Shown here one piece after another: positions 14,431-22,829 of a stretch of DNA of 36,523 nucleotides. Each line of letters opens with the position of its first letter. The first letter of the stretch is position 1. Origin of the DNA: SIG603 sp963611165 (lineage in GTDB: Bacteria > Bacillota > Clostridia > Oscillospirales > Acutalibacteraceae). Where the stretch lies: the NCBI GenBank assembly GCA_963611165.1, contig CAVDQG010000016.1, forward strand, positions 1-36,523. The letters are read 5' to 3'. The notes beneath the pieces are model-generated. The model had not been told where the DNA came from, did no database searches, and saw only the letters and a program-made list of their open reading frames with translations. The position numbers were made by a program, and so were the translations under genes.

Positions 14431-14757
14431 TCATTTCATGAGCTTATAAATTACGTCCATAAGCTCGTCTACCGTTTCTTCCTTTCCGTCCTTAATATCC
14501 CTCACAACACAGTGATGAACATGGTTTGAAAGAAGCTCTCTGCTGAATGCATTCATTGCCGAGGTGACAGCCGCCGACTGGGTTAAAATATCGGGGCAAT
14601 AAGCGTCATTCTCGAGCATGCGCTTGATTCCCCTTATCTGACCCTCAATTCGGTTCAGTCGATTCATCAGCTTTTTAATCTCATCGTTTGTTCTCTCGGT
14701 TGTCTTCTCGTCCTCACAAGCACAGCAGCATGAGCATTTTTTATTGTTATCTTCCAT
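14431..14757 (-). CDS. csoR: CsoR copper-sensing repressor
   Basis: This 108-residue four-helix repressor releases DNA when Cu(I) binds. The W-X-Y copper triad is complete: Cys54, His79 and Cys83 with the diagnostic spacing C-x24-H-x3-C. The N-terminus carries an extra cysteine cluster (Cys8, 10, 11, 12, 14), which could bind additional metal. The stop codon overlaps the region of the copA start, so the two are translationally coupled. Two ACCC/GGGT palindromes lie in and after the promoter. The function is confidently assigned from motifs and context. Confidence 0.95.
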   Translation of the reverse strand: MEDNNKKCSCCCACEDEKTTERTNDEIKKLMNRLNRIEGQIRGIKRMLENDAYCPDILTQSAAVTSAMNAFSRELLSNHVHHCVVRDIKDGKEETVDELMDVIYKLMK

Positions 14758-14785
14758 AAGTTATTACCTCTTCATGACATCTCAC

Positions 14786-14834
14786 ATACCCCTGCGGGGT
14801 ATTTTTATGATTGAATTATACCCCCCGTGGGTAT
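14786..14834. promoter_or_regulatory. Two CsoR-type operators
   Basis: Site 1, ATACCCC-TGC-GGGGTAT (14786-14802), is a perfect 7-3-7 palindrome. Site 2, ATACCCC-CCG-TGGGTAT (14818-14834), has one mismatched pair. Site 2 occupies the spacer between the -35 and -10 boxes; site 1 lies downstream of the start point. Centres are 32 bases apart, about three helical turns. Both match the known CsoR operator form. Confidence 0.88.
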
Positions 14835-14843
14835 TTTTGTCAA
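14815..14843 (-). promoter_or_regulatory. Promoter of csoR-copA
   Basis: On the minus strand TTGACA (14838-14843), 17-base spacer, TATAAT (14815-14820). A perfect consensus with a CsoR palindrome inside the spacer. Confidence 0.9.
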
Positions 14844-14859
14844 CAGTTATTTTGAAGGA

Positions 14860-14888
14860 TTGACTTTATTTCTTCCTTGACTTAAAAT
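14860..14888 (+). promoter_or_regulatory. Promoter of luxS
   Basis: TTGACT (14860-14865), 17 bases, TAAAAT (14883-14888). It diverges from the copper promoter, with the -35 boxes 16 bases apart. Confidence 0.65.
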
Positions 14889-14914
14889 AATCAAAAAAGA
14901 AAGGAGCTTAAAGC

Positions 14915-15394
14915 ATGGAAAAAATCGCAAGCTTTACAATAAATCATATTGCCCTTGAGCCGGGCGTGTATGTCTCGAGAAAGGATCACATCGGCAAGGA
15001 AACCGTAACAACCTTTGACCTTCGCATCACCTCTCCGAATGACGAACCTGTTATGAACACGGCTGAGGTTCACACTATTGAGCATCTCGGCGCAACATTC
15101 CTTCGCAACGACCCGCAGTGGCAGGATAAAATCGTATACTTCGGGCCCATGGGATGCCGAACAGGCTTTTACCTCATTTTGGCAGGCGACCTCGAATCCA
15201 AGGATATAGTAGAGTTGGTGACGGCAATGTTCGAGTTTGTGCGTGATTTTGAGGGAGAAATCCCCGGCGCAAGCCCGAGAGACTGCGGCAACTACCTCGA
15301 TATGAATCTTAATATGGCTCATTACATCGCAAAGCAGTATCTTGGAAGAACGCTTTACGGCATTGATGAGGCTCATTTGATTTATCCGGAATAA
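14915..15394 (+). CDS. luxS: S-ribosylhomocysteine lyase LuxS
   Basis: LuxS cleaves S-ribosylhomocysteine to homocysteine and DPD, the precursor of autoinducer-2, in the activated methyl cycle. Its 159 residues are of normal length. Metal ligands His53 and His57 (HTIEH) and Cys124 ('RDCGNY') are present, as is the catalytic Cys81 ('PMGCRTGFY'). It has an AAAGGAG ribosome site and is monocistronic, with its own promoter and a shared terminator. No pfs/mtnN or metabolic partner is adjacent. Confidence 0.97.
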   Translation: MEKIASFTINHIALEPGVYVSRKDHIGKETVTTFDLRITSPNDEPVMNTAEVHTIEHLGATFLRNDPQWQDKIVYFGPMGCRTGFYLILAGDLESKDIVELVTAMFEFVRDFEGEIPGASPRDCGNYLDMNLNMAHYIAKQYLGRTLYGIDEAHLIYPE

Positions 15395-15411
15395 TCAAAC
15401 AGCAAATAAAC

Positions 15412-15457
15412 AAAAATCGGAGCAGTTTCTGTTTTCACAGTCTGCTCCGATTTTTTA
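15412..15457. terminator. Bidirectional terminator between luxS and tyrS
   Basis: AATCGGAGCAG (15415-15425) pairs with CTGCTCCGATT (15442-15452). T runs follow on the plus strand, and A runs precede it (T on the minus strand), so it can end luxS and tyrS transcripts that converge here. Confidence 0.88.
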
Positions 15458-15485
15458 TCGAATTATTTGTTTGTAAAAGTAAAAA

Positions 15486-16718
15486 TTACTTAAGTACGAT
15501 TTTCTGGAACTTCTTGCCCTTCTTGACTACGATGTAGCCCTTTTCGAAGTCCTCTGCGGTAAATCTCTTTGCGACGTCGTTTACCTTTTCGTCATCAACT
15601 GAAACGGAGTTCTGTGTGACGAGGGTTCTTGCATCTCTCTTGGACTGAGCAAGCTTGGAAGCAACAAGAATATCGAGAAGTCCGACACTGCCGTCTGTGA
15701 GTTCAACCTCTGTTGTCGGCATATTATCGGTAACTGCTGCACCCGCACCGTAAAGTGCCTTTGCGGCTGTCTGAGCCTTGTTTGCCTCTTCGTCACCGTG
15801 AACAAGCTTTGTGAGCTCGTAAGCGAGAATTTCCTTAGCCTTGTTAAGCTGACTGCCCTCCCACTTGTCCATCTCGTCTATCTCTTCGAGCGGCAAGAAT
15901 GTGAGCATTCTGATGCACTTGAGAACATCGGCATCGTCAACATTTCTCCAGTACTGATAGAAATCGTAAGGGCTTGTCTTGTTCGGATCGAGCCAAACAG
16001 CACCTGAAACGGTCTTGCCCATTTTCTTTCCCTCGGAATTGAGAAGAAGAGTGATTGTCATTGCCTGAGCCTTTGCGTCCTGCTCCTCAAGGCCCAATTT
16101 CTTTCTGATGAGCTCACGACCGCCGAGCATATTCGACCACTGGTCGTCGCCGCCAAACTGGAGGTTGCAGCCGTAATCATTGTAAAGTCTGTAGAAATCG
16201 TAACTCTGCATGATCATGTAGTTAAACTCGAGGAAGGAAAGACCTTTCTCCATTCTCTGCTTGTAGCACTCTGCTCTGAGCATGTTGTTAACGGAGAAAT
16301 ACGGGCCGATTTCACGCAAAACCTCAACATAATTTAAATCGAGAAGCCAGTCGCCGTTGTTTACCATGAGTGCCTTGCCGTCGGAAAAATCGATGAAGCG
16401 TGACATCTGCTTTTTGAAGCACTCGATGTTGTGATCGATAGTCTCCTTGGTCATCATCTTTCTCATATCGGACTTACCTGACGGGTCGCCGATCATTCCT
16501 GTTCCGCCGCCGAGAAGTGCGATAGGCTTGTTGCCTGCCATCTGGAGTCTCTTCATAAGGCAAAGTGCCATGAAGTGACCTACATGCAGTGAATCGGCTG
16601 TCGGATCGAATCCGATGTAGAAAGTTGCCTTTCCGGCATTAACCAATTCTCTAACCTTCTTTTCGTCTGTAACCTGTGCAATCAGACCTCTTGCCTGAAG
16701 CTCTTCATAAATTCCCAT
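15486..16718 (-). CDS. tyrS: Tyrosyl-tRNA synthetase
   Basis: This enzyme charges tRNA-Tyr. It is a class I synthetase with the HIGH-type motif HVGH (residues 45-48) and the KMSKS-type motif KMGKT, and a C-terminal S4-like RNA-binding domain ('VGLLDILVASKLAQSKRDARTLVTQNSVSV'). The start chosen is the ATG at 16718 (MGIYEELQARG) behind an AAAGGA site; an in-frame ATG six codons upstream has no good site. Its 410 residues are normal length. It is controlled by the tyrosine T-box leader just upstream. Confidence 0.97.
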   Translation of the reverse strand: MGIYEELQARGLIAQVTDEKKVRELVNAGKATFYIGFDPTADSLHVGHFMALCLMKRLQMAGNKPIALLGGGTGMIGDPSGKSDMRKMMTKETIDHNIECFKKQMSRFIDFSDGKALMVNNGDWLLDLNYVEVLREIGPYFSVNNMLRAECYKQRMEKGLSFLEFNYMIMQSYDFYRLYNDYGCNLQFGGDDQWSNMLGGRELIRKKLGLEEQDAKAQAMTITLLLNSEGKKMGKTVSGAVWLDPNKTSPYDFYQYWRNVDDADVLKCIRMLTFLPLEEIDEMDKWEGSQLNKAKEILAYELTKLVHGDEEANKAQTAAKALYGAGAAVTDNMPTTEVELTDGSVGLLDILVASKLAQSKRDARTLVTQNSVSVDDEKVNDVAKRFTAEDFEKGYIVVKKGKKFQKIVLK

Positions 16719-16758
16719 ATTTACACGTCCTTTCATTTTTCTTCAGGGGGACGGGAAT

Positions 16759-17025
16759 AAAAAAGCCCCCTGCATAATGCAGAGGGCATAAATTACTTTA
16801 CGCGGTACCACCTCAGTTTACTGTTTCCTTACGAAAACAGCCTCAACAGGTACAGAAAAAATTTCTTATACCTTTGCGCTTTAACGCTCGCCTGCGGAGA
16901 CTCCTACTTAAAAATTCAGAGTTCGGCTCGGGAATGTATTTCAGGCGTCCTTCTCTTCGGCTTACACCAACCGCCGAATCTCTTTGCTGAAGCTTACACC
17001 ATACTTCTTTCCGTCACAGCTTTTC
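16759..17025 (-). ncRNA. T-box riboswitch (tyrosine) ahead of tyrS
   Basis: The minus-strand leader contains the T-box core GGTGGTACCGC (complement at 16802-16812) and ends in a stem (16765-16787) followed by T6, a transcription terminator. A TAC codon (complement at 16936-16938), flanked by GAAA and ATT in the Stem I internal loop region, fits the tyrosine specifier. Uncharged tRNA-Tyr would pair with specifier and T-box and allow read-through into tyrS. Exact RNA ends are estimated from the promoter and the T run. Confidence 0.95.
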
Positions 17026-17031
17026 CCGTTT

Positions 17032-17060
17032 AGTATATATGTTATTTTAAATTTTGTCAA
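17032..17060 (-). promoter_or_regulatory. Promoter of the T-box-tyrS transcript
   Basis: On the minus strand TTGACA (17055-17060), 17 bases, TATACT (17032-17037). Confidence 0.85.
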
Positions 17061-17072
17061 GCACAGAAAAAA

Positions 17073-18731
17073 TCATTTTGCATCAAGCATTTCTTCAGCC
17101 ATCTTGAGCTTTAGCGGAGTTATCTCGTCGCCGCCGATTATCCTTGCAAGCTCCTTTAGTCTCTCGTCATGGTCTAATAGAGTTACCTCGGTTCTCGTAC
17201 GGCTTCCGTCATCATGCTTTTTGATAAGCATCTGATTATCAGCCATGGCGGCAATCTGAGCCAAATGCGTGATACAGATAATCTGTCTCGAAGCCGCCGC
17301 CTCTTTGAGCTTCAAGCCGACCTTTCTGCCCGCTTCGCCGCTAATTCCCGTATCGATTTCATCGAAAATGAGCGTGTCGATGTTGTCCCCGTTTGAGAGC
17401 ACCGTCTTAATGGCAAGCATAATTCTCGAGAGCTCACCGCCGGACGCTATCTTGGACATCGGCTTTAGGCTTTCGCCCGAGTTTGCCGAAACCATAAACT
17501 GCATGTCGTCACAGCCAAATCGGTTAAGCGGCACTCTGTCCTGACGGACAGCAAATTCAACGCTTGGCATATTCAAGAATTTAAGCTGATTTTTTACCTC
17601 TTGGCTGAATCGTGAGGAGCATTCTTTTCTTCTCTCGGAAAGCTGTTTTGCAAGGCTTATTGCCTTTTCCTTGACCTCTTCAAATTCAGCCGTGAGCATT
17701 TCCGTTTTCTCGTCGGCAAGCTCGATTGACTCAAGCTCCCTTCTCGAGTTCTCGAGAAAATCAAGAATATCCTGTTCCGTTTCGCCGTATTTTAAGCTTA
17801 AACGGTAAAGTAAATCTATTCTTTCCTCTATCTCATCAAGCTCTGCCGGGTCAAAATCAAACGAATCTGCAAAGCTTCTTAGCTCCGCCTCGGCGTCCTC
17901 GAGAAGATACTCGGCATTTCTAAGTTCCTCCGCCGTAGCCGTAAGCGGCAAATGACTTCTTGCGGCACTCTCGGCAAGCTGAGCCGCCTTTGAAACATAG
18001 GCAATAGCACCCTCAAAATCGGTATCGCCGTTCAAAAGCTGCTTTGCCTCGGTGACATCGTTTGTAATCTGCTCACCGTGGCGAATCTGGTCGGCACGCT
18101 TATTAAGCTCTTCCTTTTCGCCCGGCTTTATGTCGGCGGCGGCAATTTCCTCAATCTGATACTTGAGCAAATCTATTCTTCTCGCCTTTTGATTTTCGTC
18201 CATGCGAAGCTTCTCAAGCTCACGCTGAATTTCACGCAGTCGGTCATACTCGTTTCGATATTGCATGAGCAAATCTTCAAGTTCACCGTAAGCGTCAATG
18301 TACCTTGCGTGAATCTCGGTATTCATGAGATCGTAGCTTTCGTGCTGGCCGTTTATATTGATGAGCGTGTTGCCTATTTCCTTGAGCATAGCCGCCGTAA
18401 TCGGAACGCCGTTTGCCTTTTGGGTATTTCTCGACGCTCTTATCGTTTTGACAAGCTGTAATTCGTCGTCATCGTGCGGAATTCCCATTTCATCAAGCTT
18501 TTTTGTGACAACGGGATTAAGCCCCGTGAACATAGCCGAAACAAGGGCGCTGTCCGTTCCCGTTCTTATGAGGTCTTTTGAGGTTCTCTCGCCCGTAACG
18601 GCATGAATCGCATCTATTATGATTGATTTACCTGCTCCCGTTTCACCCGTAAGACAGGTAAATCCCGACTCAAAGTCTATGGAAGCCTTTTCGATAACGG
18701 CTATGTTTTCGATATATAAAGCGGAAAGCAA
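17073..18731 (-). CDS. recN: DNA repair ATPase RecN
   Basis: RecN is an SMC-like ATPase acting in double-strand break repair. Walker A is GETGAGKS at residues 29-36; a long coiled coil spans about residues 150-370; the C-terminal half has the ABC signature 'ASGGELSRIMLAIK' and Walker B 'TLIFDEIDTGISG'. Its 552 residues are the usual length. It is the last gene of the run dxs-tlyA-nadK-argR-recN and lies 15 bases after argR. The next promoter (tyrS) starts within its stop-codon region, so recN read-through would meet the T-box terminator. Confidence 0.97.
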   Translation of the reverse strand: MLSALYIENIAVIEKASIDFESGFTCLTGETGAGKSIIIDAIHAVTGERTSKDLIRTGTDSALVSAMFTGLNPVVTKKLDEMGIPHDDDELQLVKTIRASRNTQKANGVPITAAMLKEIGNTLININGQHESYDLMNTEIHARYIDAYGELEDLLMQYRNEYDRLREIQRELEKLRMDENQKARRIDLLKYQIEEIAAADIKPGEKEELNKRADQIRHGEQITNDVTEAKQLLNGDTDFEGAIAYVSKAAQLAESAARSHLPLTATAEELRNAEYLLEDAEAELRSFADSFDFDPAELDEIEERIDLLYRLSLKYGETEQDILDFLENSRRELESIELADEKTEMLTAEFEEVKEKAISLAKQLSERRKECSSRFSQEVKNQLKFLNMPSVEFAVRQDRVPLNRFGCDDMQFMVSANSGESLKPMSKIASGGELSRIMLAIKTVLSNGDNIDTLIFDEIDTGISGEAGRKVGLKLKEAAASRQIICITHLAQIAAMADNQMLIKKHDDGSRTRTEVTLLDHDERLKELARIIGGDEITPLKLKMAEEMLDAK

Positions 18732-18746
18732 ACTCTCACCACCCTA

Positions 18747-19199
18747 TCACTGCATAATAAGCTTGCTGAACTCTTCCTGACGGCTCTTTGCCTCCTCGGT
18801 CGACTTGCATACGCAGAAAATCGTATCGTCGCCCGCAAGAGTACCGACAATTCCCTTGAATTCGATAGCGTCCATGGAAGCGCAAACCGCCTGAGCCATT
18901 CCCGTCATGCACTTGATGACAAGCATATTCTGAGCATAATTCACAGAAACAACGGAGTCGGCAAAGAGCGAATAGAACTTTGAGGACATATCCGAGCTTG
19001 CGTCACGGCTTGTTGAATAGCGGTATTTCCCTCTGGGACCCATGCTCTTGACGAGTCTGAGCTCCTTTATATCTCTCGAAACCGTAGCCTGAGTTACGTC
19101 ATAGCCGTTGGTTCGAAGTATATTCATAAGTTCTTCCTGAGTATCGATGTCATAATCTCTGATAAGCTCAAGAATTTTGGCATGTCTACCTGTTTTCAT
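18747..19199 (-). CDS. argR: Arginine repressor ArgR/AhrC
   Basis: This is an arginine-responsive hexameric regulator of arginine synthesis and breakdown. The N-terminal winged helix ('TQEELMNILRTNGYDVTQATVSRDIKELRLVKS') and C-terminal arginine-binding domain ('GTLAGDDTIFCVC') are typical. Its 150 residues are normal length. The position between nadK (12-base gap) and recN is conserved in Firmicutes, and no arginine genes are near. The C-terminal GT(L/I)AGDDT motif confirms the family. Confidence 0.96.
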   Translation of the reverse strand: MKTGRHAKILELIRDYDIDTQEELMNILRTNGYDVTQATVSRDIKELRLVKSMGPRGKYRYSTSRDASSDMSSKFYSLFADSVVSVNYAQNMLVIKCMTGMAQAVCASMDAIEFKGIVGTLAGDDTIFCVCKSTEEAKSRQEEFSKLIMQ

Positions 19200-19211
19200 T
19201 AAATCTCTCCT

Positions 19212-20048
19212 TTAACGAACGATAAGCTTTTTGCTTACCACGTCATAAAAGCTTGTTTTTCCCATTCTGATAAGCTTTATACTGCGTTTTGCGACAGAAA
19301 AGCTCACCACATCGTTTTCATCTATCTCAATCGGCTTGTTTCCGTCGAGAGTCAGTACGAATTTTCCGTGATCTCTGTCCTTTATTCTGACAGAAATCTC
19401 TGTTTCTCCGCTGTAAATCACCGCACGGTCATAGAGTGACATCGGACAAATCGGCGTGAATATCATGCAGTTAAGCGTCGGGTCGACTATCGGGCCGCCC
19501 GCCGAAAGCGAATAGGCAGTAGAGCCTGTCGGCGTTGCTATGATAATTCCGTCTGCTCGGTGCGGATAAGCTCCGCTTCCGTTAATATCAACCGTGAAAT
19601 CAATCGCGCGTATATCTCGGCAAGCGATTATTCCGTCATTCAGTGCGACATACGGCAAAGGGTTTCCGTTTACGGAACAGCTGAGCATTTTTCGCTCCTC
19701 TGTCTGACTGTTCCCCCTTATGACCTCGGGAATTTTCTCAATATCAGAAGCCTCAAGACCTGCCAAATAGCCCAGTCTGCCCATATTAATTCCGAGTATC
19801 GGAACATCAAAGGCAGCCGCATGCTTGGCGGCATGCAGAATTGTTCCGTCACCGCCAACTGTGATTATCACATCACTTCTTGCCGCAAGCTCATAGTGGT
19901 GCGAAAGAGTTTCCGCCCCCGAAAATTTATCCTTGAGATTTTCGTGAACAAACACTTCGTCTCCGCTTTTTTTCAGTATCTTGATTATCTCTGCGGTGCA
20001 TTTTTCCGCACCGACCTTGTCGAGATTCGGAATAAGAGCTACCTTCAT
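19212..20048 (-). CDS. nadK: NAD kinase
   Basis: This enzyme phosphorylates NAD to NADP. The diagnostic GGDGT motif appears in 'VIITVGGDGTILHAAKH', followed by 'LGINMGRLGYLA' and the glycine-rich 'IIATPTGSTAYSLSAGGP'. Its 278 residues are normal. It lies six bases downstream of tlyA and 12 upstream of argR in the same operon. Confidence 0.97.
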   Translation of the reverse strand: MKVALIPNLDKVGAEKCTAEIIKILKKSGDEVFVHENLKDKFSGAETLSHHYELAARSDVIITVGGDGTILHAAKHAAAFDVPILGINMGRLGYLAGLEASDIEKIPEVIRGNSQTEERKMLSCSVNGNPLPYVALNDGIIACRDIRAIDFTVDINGSGAYPHRADGIIIATPTGSTAYSLSAGGPIVDPTLNCMIFTPICPMSLYDRAVIYSGETEISVRIKDRDHGKFVLTLDGNKPIEIDENDVVSFSVAKRSIKLIRMGKTSFYDVVSKKLIVR

Positions 20049-20054
20049 TTTAAA

Positions 20055-20861
20055 TCACCCAAGTGTAGAGTGAGAGCTTTCTACCACCTTCGACGGGTCA
20101 AAGCCCTCAAAGCATACAGTTTCCTCTGATTTCTGAAGCCATGCGAGATACTCGATATTTCCCTCGGGCCCCTTAACGGGCGAAAAGGTAAGTCCGAGCA
20201 CGGAGAAACCGTTCTCGAGTGCAAACGCACAAATATCGGAAACAACTTCCTTGTGAACGCCAATATCACGCACAACTCCCTTTTTACCGACCTTTTCTCT
20301 GCCTGCCTCAAACTGCGGCTTAATCAGACACACGACATATCCGCCGTCTGCAAGAAGCGGTCTGATTGCTGGCAAAATCTTTTTAAGCGAAATGAAGCTG
20401 ACGTCAACGCTCGAAAGATAAATATCCTCGGGCACCTGCTCGTGGGTTAAATATCTTGCGTTAGTCCTCTCCATATTGACTACTCTCTCGTCGTTTCTAA
20501 GACTCCACGCAAGCTGACCGTAGCCGACATCAACGGAATAGACCTTGACCGCACCGTTTTGAAGCATGCAGTCCGTGAAACCGCCCGTTGAAGCGCCGAT
20601 ATCCATGCAAACCTTGCCCTCAAGAGTTATAGGAAACTCCGCCATAGCCTTTTCAAGCTTGAGACCACCACGGCTGACATATTTGAGAGTCGCACCTCTT
20701 ACTTCGATTTTCGCATCCTCGGAAACTACCGTTCCGGGCTTGTCGGACTTTTGATTATCTACATAGACAAGACCTTCCATAATCATGACCTTAGCCTTCT
20801 CACGGCTTGGGGCATAATTCTTTTCGTACAGAAGTATATCCAATCTTTTTTTCTCTGCCAT
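20055..20861 (-). CDS. tlyA: TlyA-family rRNA 2'-O-methyltransferase
   Basis: This is an S4-domain plus FtsJ-like SAM methyltransferase predicted to modify ribosomal RNA. The S4 RNA-binding domain covers residues 1-65 ('KRLDILLYEKNYAPSREKAKVMI'). The SAM-binding motif is 'VCMDIGASTGGFTDCMLQNGA', and the C-terminal catalytic segment contains 'CLIKPQFEAGREKVGKKGVVRD'. Its 268 residues match the family. Its start codon is directly adjacent to the dxs stop, implying translational coupling. In some bacteria TlyA affects capreomycin sensitivity; that is not shown here. Confidence 0.94.
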   Translation of the reverse strand: MAEKKRLDILLYEKNYAPSREKAKVMIMEGLVYVDNQKSDKPGTVVSEDAKIEVRGATLKYVSRGGLKLEKAMAEFPITLEGKVCMDIGASTGGFTDCMLQNGAVKVYSVDVGYGQLAWSLRNDERVVNMERTNARYLTHEQVPEDIYLSSVDVSFISLKKILPAIRPLLADGGYVVCLIKPQFEAGREKVGKKGVVRDIGVHKEVVSDICAFALENGFSVLGLTFSPVKGPEGNIEYLAWLQKSEETVCFEGFDPSKVVESSHSTLG

Positions 20862-22721
20862 TTAGTTCTCCTTATTCATGTCGGCTCTTATTTGTTCGGC
20901 TATTTTATCTCCTGTAAGTCCAAGCTTTCTCAGAACTTCAAGCATGGGGCCGTGTGAGACAAATCCGCTGTCTATTGCATGAAGCGACGCCTTTCCCTTA
21001 AAGCCCTCGAGCATGAGCATGCTTAAAAATCCTTCGCCGATTCCGCCGACAGTGTAGCCCTCCTCGAAGAAGTAAAGTCTTTCGCTCGAAGCCGCCGCTT
21101 TTACAGCGTCTTTATCTATCGGAACCACTCGGTTCAGCTTGACTATATTCACCTCGATATCGTCTTTGTGAAGTTCTTCCTTGGCAAGACAGCACTGGGA
21201 GAAAATTCTTCCGTAGGTAACGAGAGTTATTTTAGCATTTTTGTCGCCGTATATATCGAAATTTTCAAAGCTTGGCTTGAAATCATCGGGAAGATACATC
21301 TGTGCTCCCCTCGGGTATCTTACAGCAGTAAGCTTTAGGCTGTCGTCCGTGAGATATTTTTCCATAATGTTTTCAAGCTCATCATAGTATGACGGCGAAT
21401 AAACGCTTATTCCGGGTATTGTCCTGAGGTAAGCGCAGTCAAAAACTCCGTTGTGGGTTTTTCCGTCTTCGCCGACAATTCCCGCTCTGTCAACGGCGAG
21501 CATAGCTTTGAAATTCTGAAGTGAAATATCGTGAAGTATATTATCATATCCACGCTGTAAAAATGTGGAATACACGGCAAAAATCGGAAGCATTCCTTTT
21601 TCGGCAAGACCGCCGCTGAAGGTAACGGCATGGCCCTCGGCAATTCCCGTATCAAAAAATCTTCCCGGGAATTTCTGAGTGAAGTCATACATTCCCGTTC
21701 CCGAAGCCATTGCGGCGGTAATTCCGCAAATTCTTTCGTCCCTCTCGGCAAGCTCGCACAGCTTATCGCCAAAGACCTTGGAGAAGTTCTTACCGCTCGG
21801 CTCCACTCTTCCCGTTTCGGGATCGAAACTGCCGACTCCGTGGTAAATATTGGGCTGGTTCTCCGCAAAGAATGCGCCTTTTCCTTTTTTGGTCTTCAGA
21901 TGGATGATAACAGGCTCGTTCAAATCCTTGACAACATTCAAAATATTCGTCACCGACTCGAGATCGTTTCCGTCAAACGGGCCGTAGTACTCAAATCCGA
22001 GGTCGCCGAAAATAGTCGAATCGACAACGCCGTTCTTCACCTTTTCTTTCATGTGCTTTGCAAGCTTGGCTATCGGCGTGCCTATCAAGGGAATTTTATC
22101 GAGTATTCCCTCGGTATTTTTCTTGACCTCCATATATTTTGAGGTCACTCGGATATTTCTCAGATACTTTGAAAGTCCGCCGACATTCTTGGAGATTGAC
22201 ATCTCGTTGTCGTTGACAATCACGATAAAGTTTCTGTGAATTCTGCCGGCGTTGTTAAGTCCCTCAAAGGCAAGTCCGCCCGTCAGCGATCCGTCACCGA
22301 TAATGGCTATCGTGTGGCCTTCCTTTCCCTGAAGCACTCTGCCCCAGTCTGCGCCCAGAGCAGAAGAAACCGAAGCGGAAGAATGTCCTGTTGTAAAGTG
22401 ATCGTAAGGACTTTCGTCACGGTTCGGAAATCCCGAAAGTCCGCCCATTGTGCGAAGTCCCGAGAAATCCTTGTATCTTCCCGTCAAAAGCTTATGAGCA
22501 TAAATCTGATGTCCGACATCCCAGACGATTGTGTCCTTGTCCAAATCGAAAACGGAAAAGAGTGCGACCGTCAATTCGACAACACCTAAATTAGACGCCA
22601 AATGACCGCCGTTGTGCGCTACCGTTTTAATTATCTCGTTTCTGATCTCCTCGCAAAGGTTAAGCTTTTCTTCGTCGCTTAACGCCTTAACATCCGATGG
22701 AGAAGCTATATTCTCTAACAA
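20862..22721 (-). CDS. dxs: 1-deoxy-D-xylulose-5-phosphate synthase
   Basis: Dxs condenses pyruvate and glyceraldehyde-3-phosphate, the first step of the MEP isoprenoid pathway. The thiamine diphosphate motif is 'GDGSLTGGLAFEGLNNAG', and the transketolase signature is 'FFDTGIAEGHAVTFSGGLA'. Its 619 residues are the usual length. It is preceded by folD with a 108-base gap that lacks xseA, xseB and ispA, genes that commonly separate them in Firmicutes. A likely start is the ATG at 22721; the leader contains nested hairpins. Confidence 0.97.
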   Translation of the reverse strand: MLENIASPSDVKALSDEEKLNLCEEIRNEIIKTVAHNGGHLASNLGVVELTVALFSVFDLDKDTIVWDVGHQIYAHKLLTGRYKDFSGLRTMGGLSGFPNRDESPYDHFTTGHSSASVSSALGADWGRVLQGKEGHTIAIIGDGSLTGGLAFEGLNNAGRIHRNFIVIVNDNEMSISKNVGGLSKYLRNIRVTSKYMEVKKNTEGILDKIPLIGTPIAKLAKHMKEKVKNGVVDSTIFGDLGFEYYGPFDGNDLESVTNILNVVKDLNEPVIIHLKTKKGKGAFFAENQPNIYHGVGSFDPETGRVEPSGKNFSKVFGDKLCELAERDERICGITAAMASGTGMYDFTQKFPGRFFDTGIAEGHAVTFSGGLAEKGMLPIFAVYSTFLQRGYDNILHDISLQNFKAMLAVDRAGIVGEDGKTHNGVFDCAYLRTIPGISVYSPSYYDELENIMEKYLTDDSLKLTAVRYPRGAQMYLPDDFKPSFENFDIYGDKNAKITLVTYGRIFSQCCLAKEELHKDDIEVNIVKLNRVVPIDKDAVKAAASSERLYFFEEGYTVGGIGEGFLSMLMLEGFKGKASLHAIDSGFVSHGPMLEVLRKLGLTGDKIAEQIRADMNKEN

Positions 22722-22744
22722 TAAAATTACCCCTTTACCCTCAT

Positions 22745-22817
22745 GCCGTTATTTTTTACGGGTGCAAGCACTCACCAGAAACGGCACAATTTAAAGCCTG
22801 TCGGTGGTTTGCGACAG
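22745..22817. other. Nested hairpins in the folD-dxs gap
   Basis: GCCGTT (22745-22750) pairs with AACGGC (22780-22785) around a smaller GTGC-AA-GCAC hairpin (22762-22771), and CTGTCG (22798-22803) pairs with CGACAG (22812-22817). The function is unknown; attenuation, RNA processing or a scar of gene loss are possible. Confidence 0.4.
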
Positions 22818-22829
22818 TGTATTTAGGTA

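Noticed and set aside
14891..15376. 161-residue frame antisense to luxS
   Set aside because: It is fully covered by LuxS, which has all catalytic and metal residues; the antisense frame has no ribosome site or motif.
21630..22142. 170-residue frame antisense to dxs
   Set aside because: A shadow of the dxs coding sequence with no domain or ribosome site.
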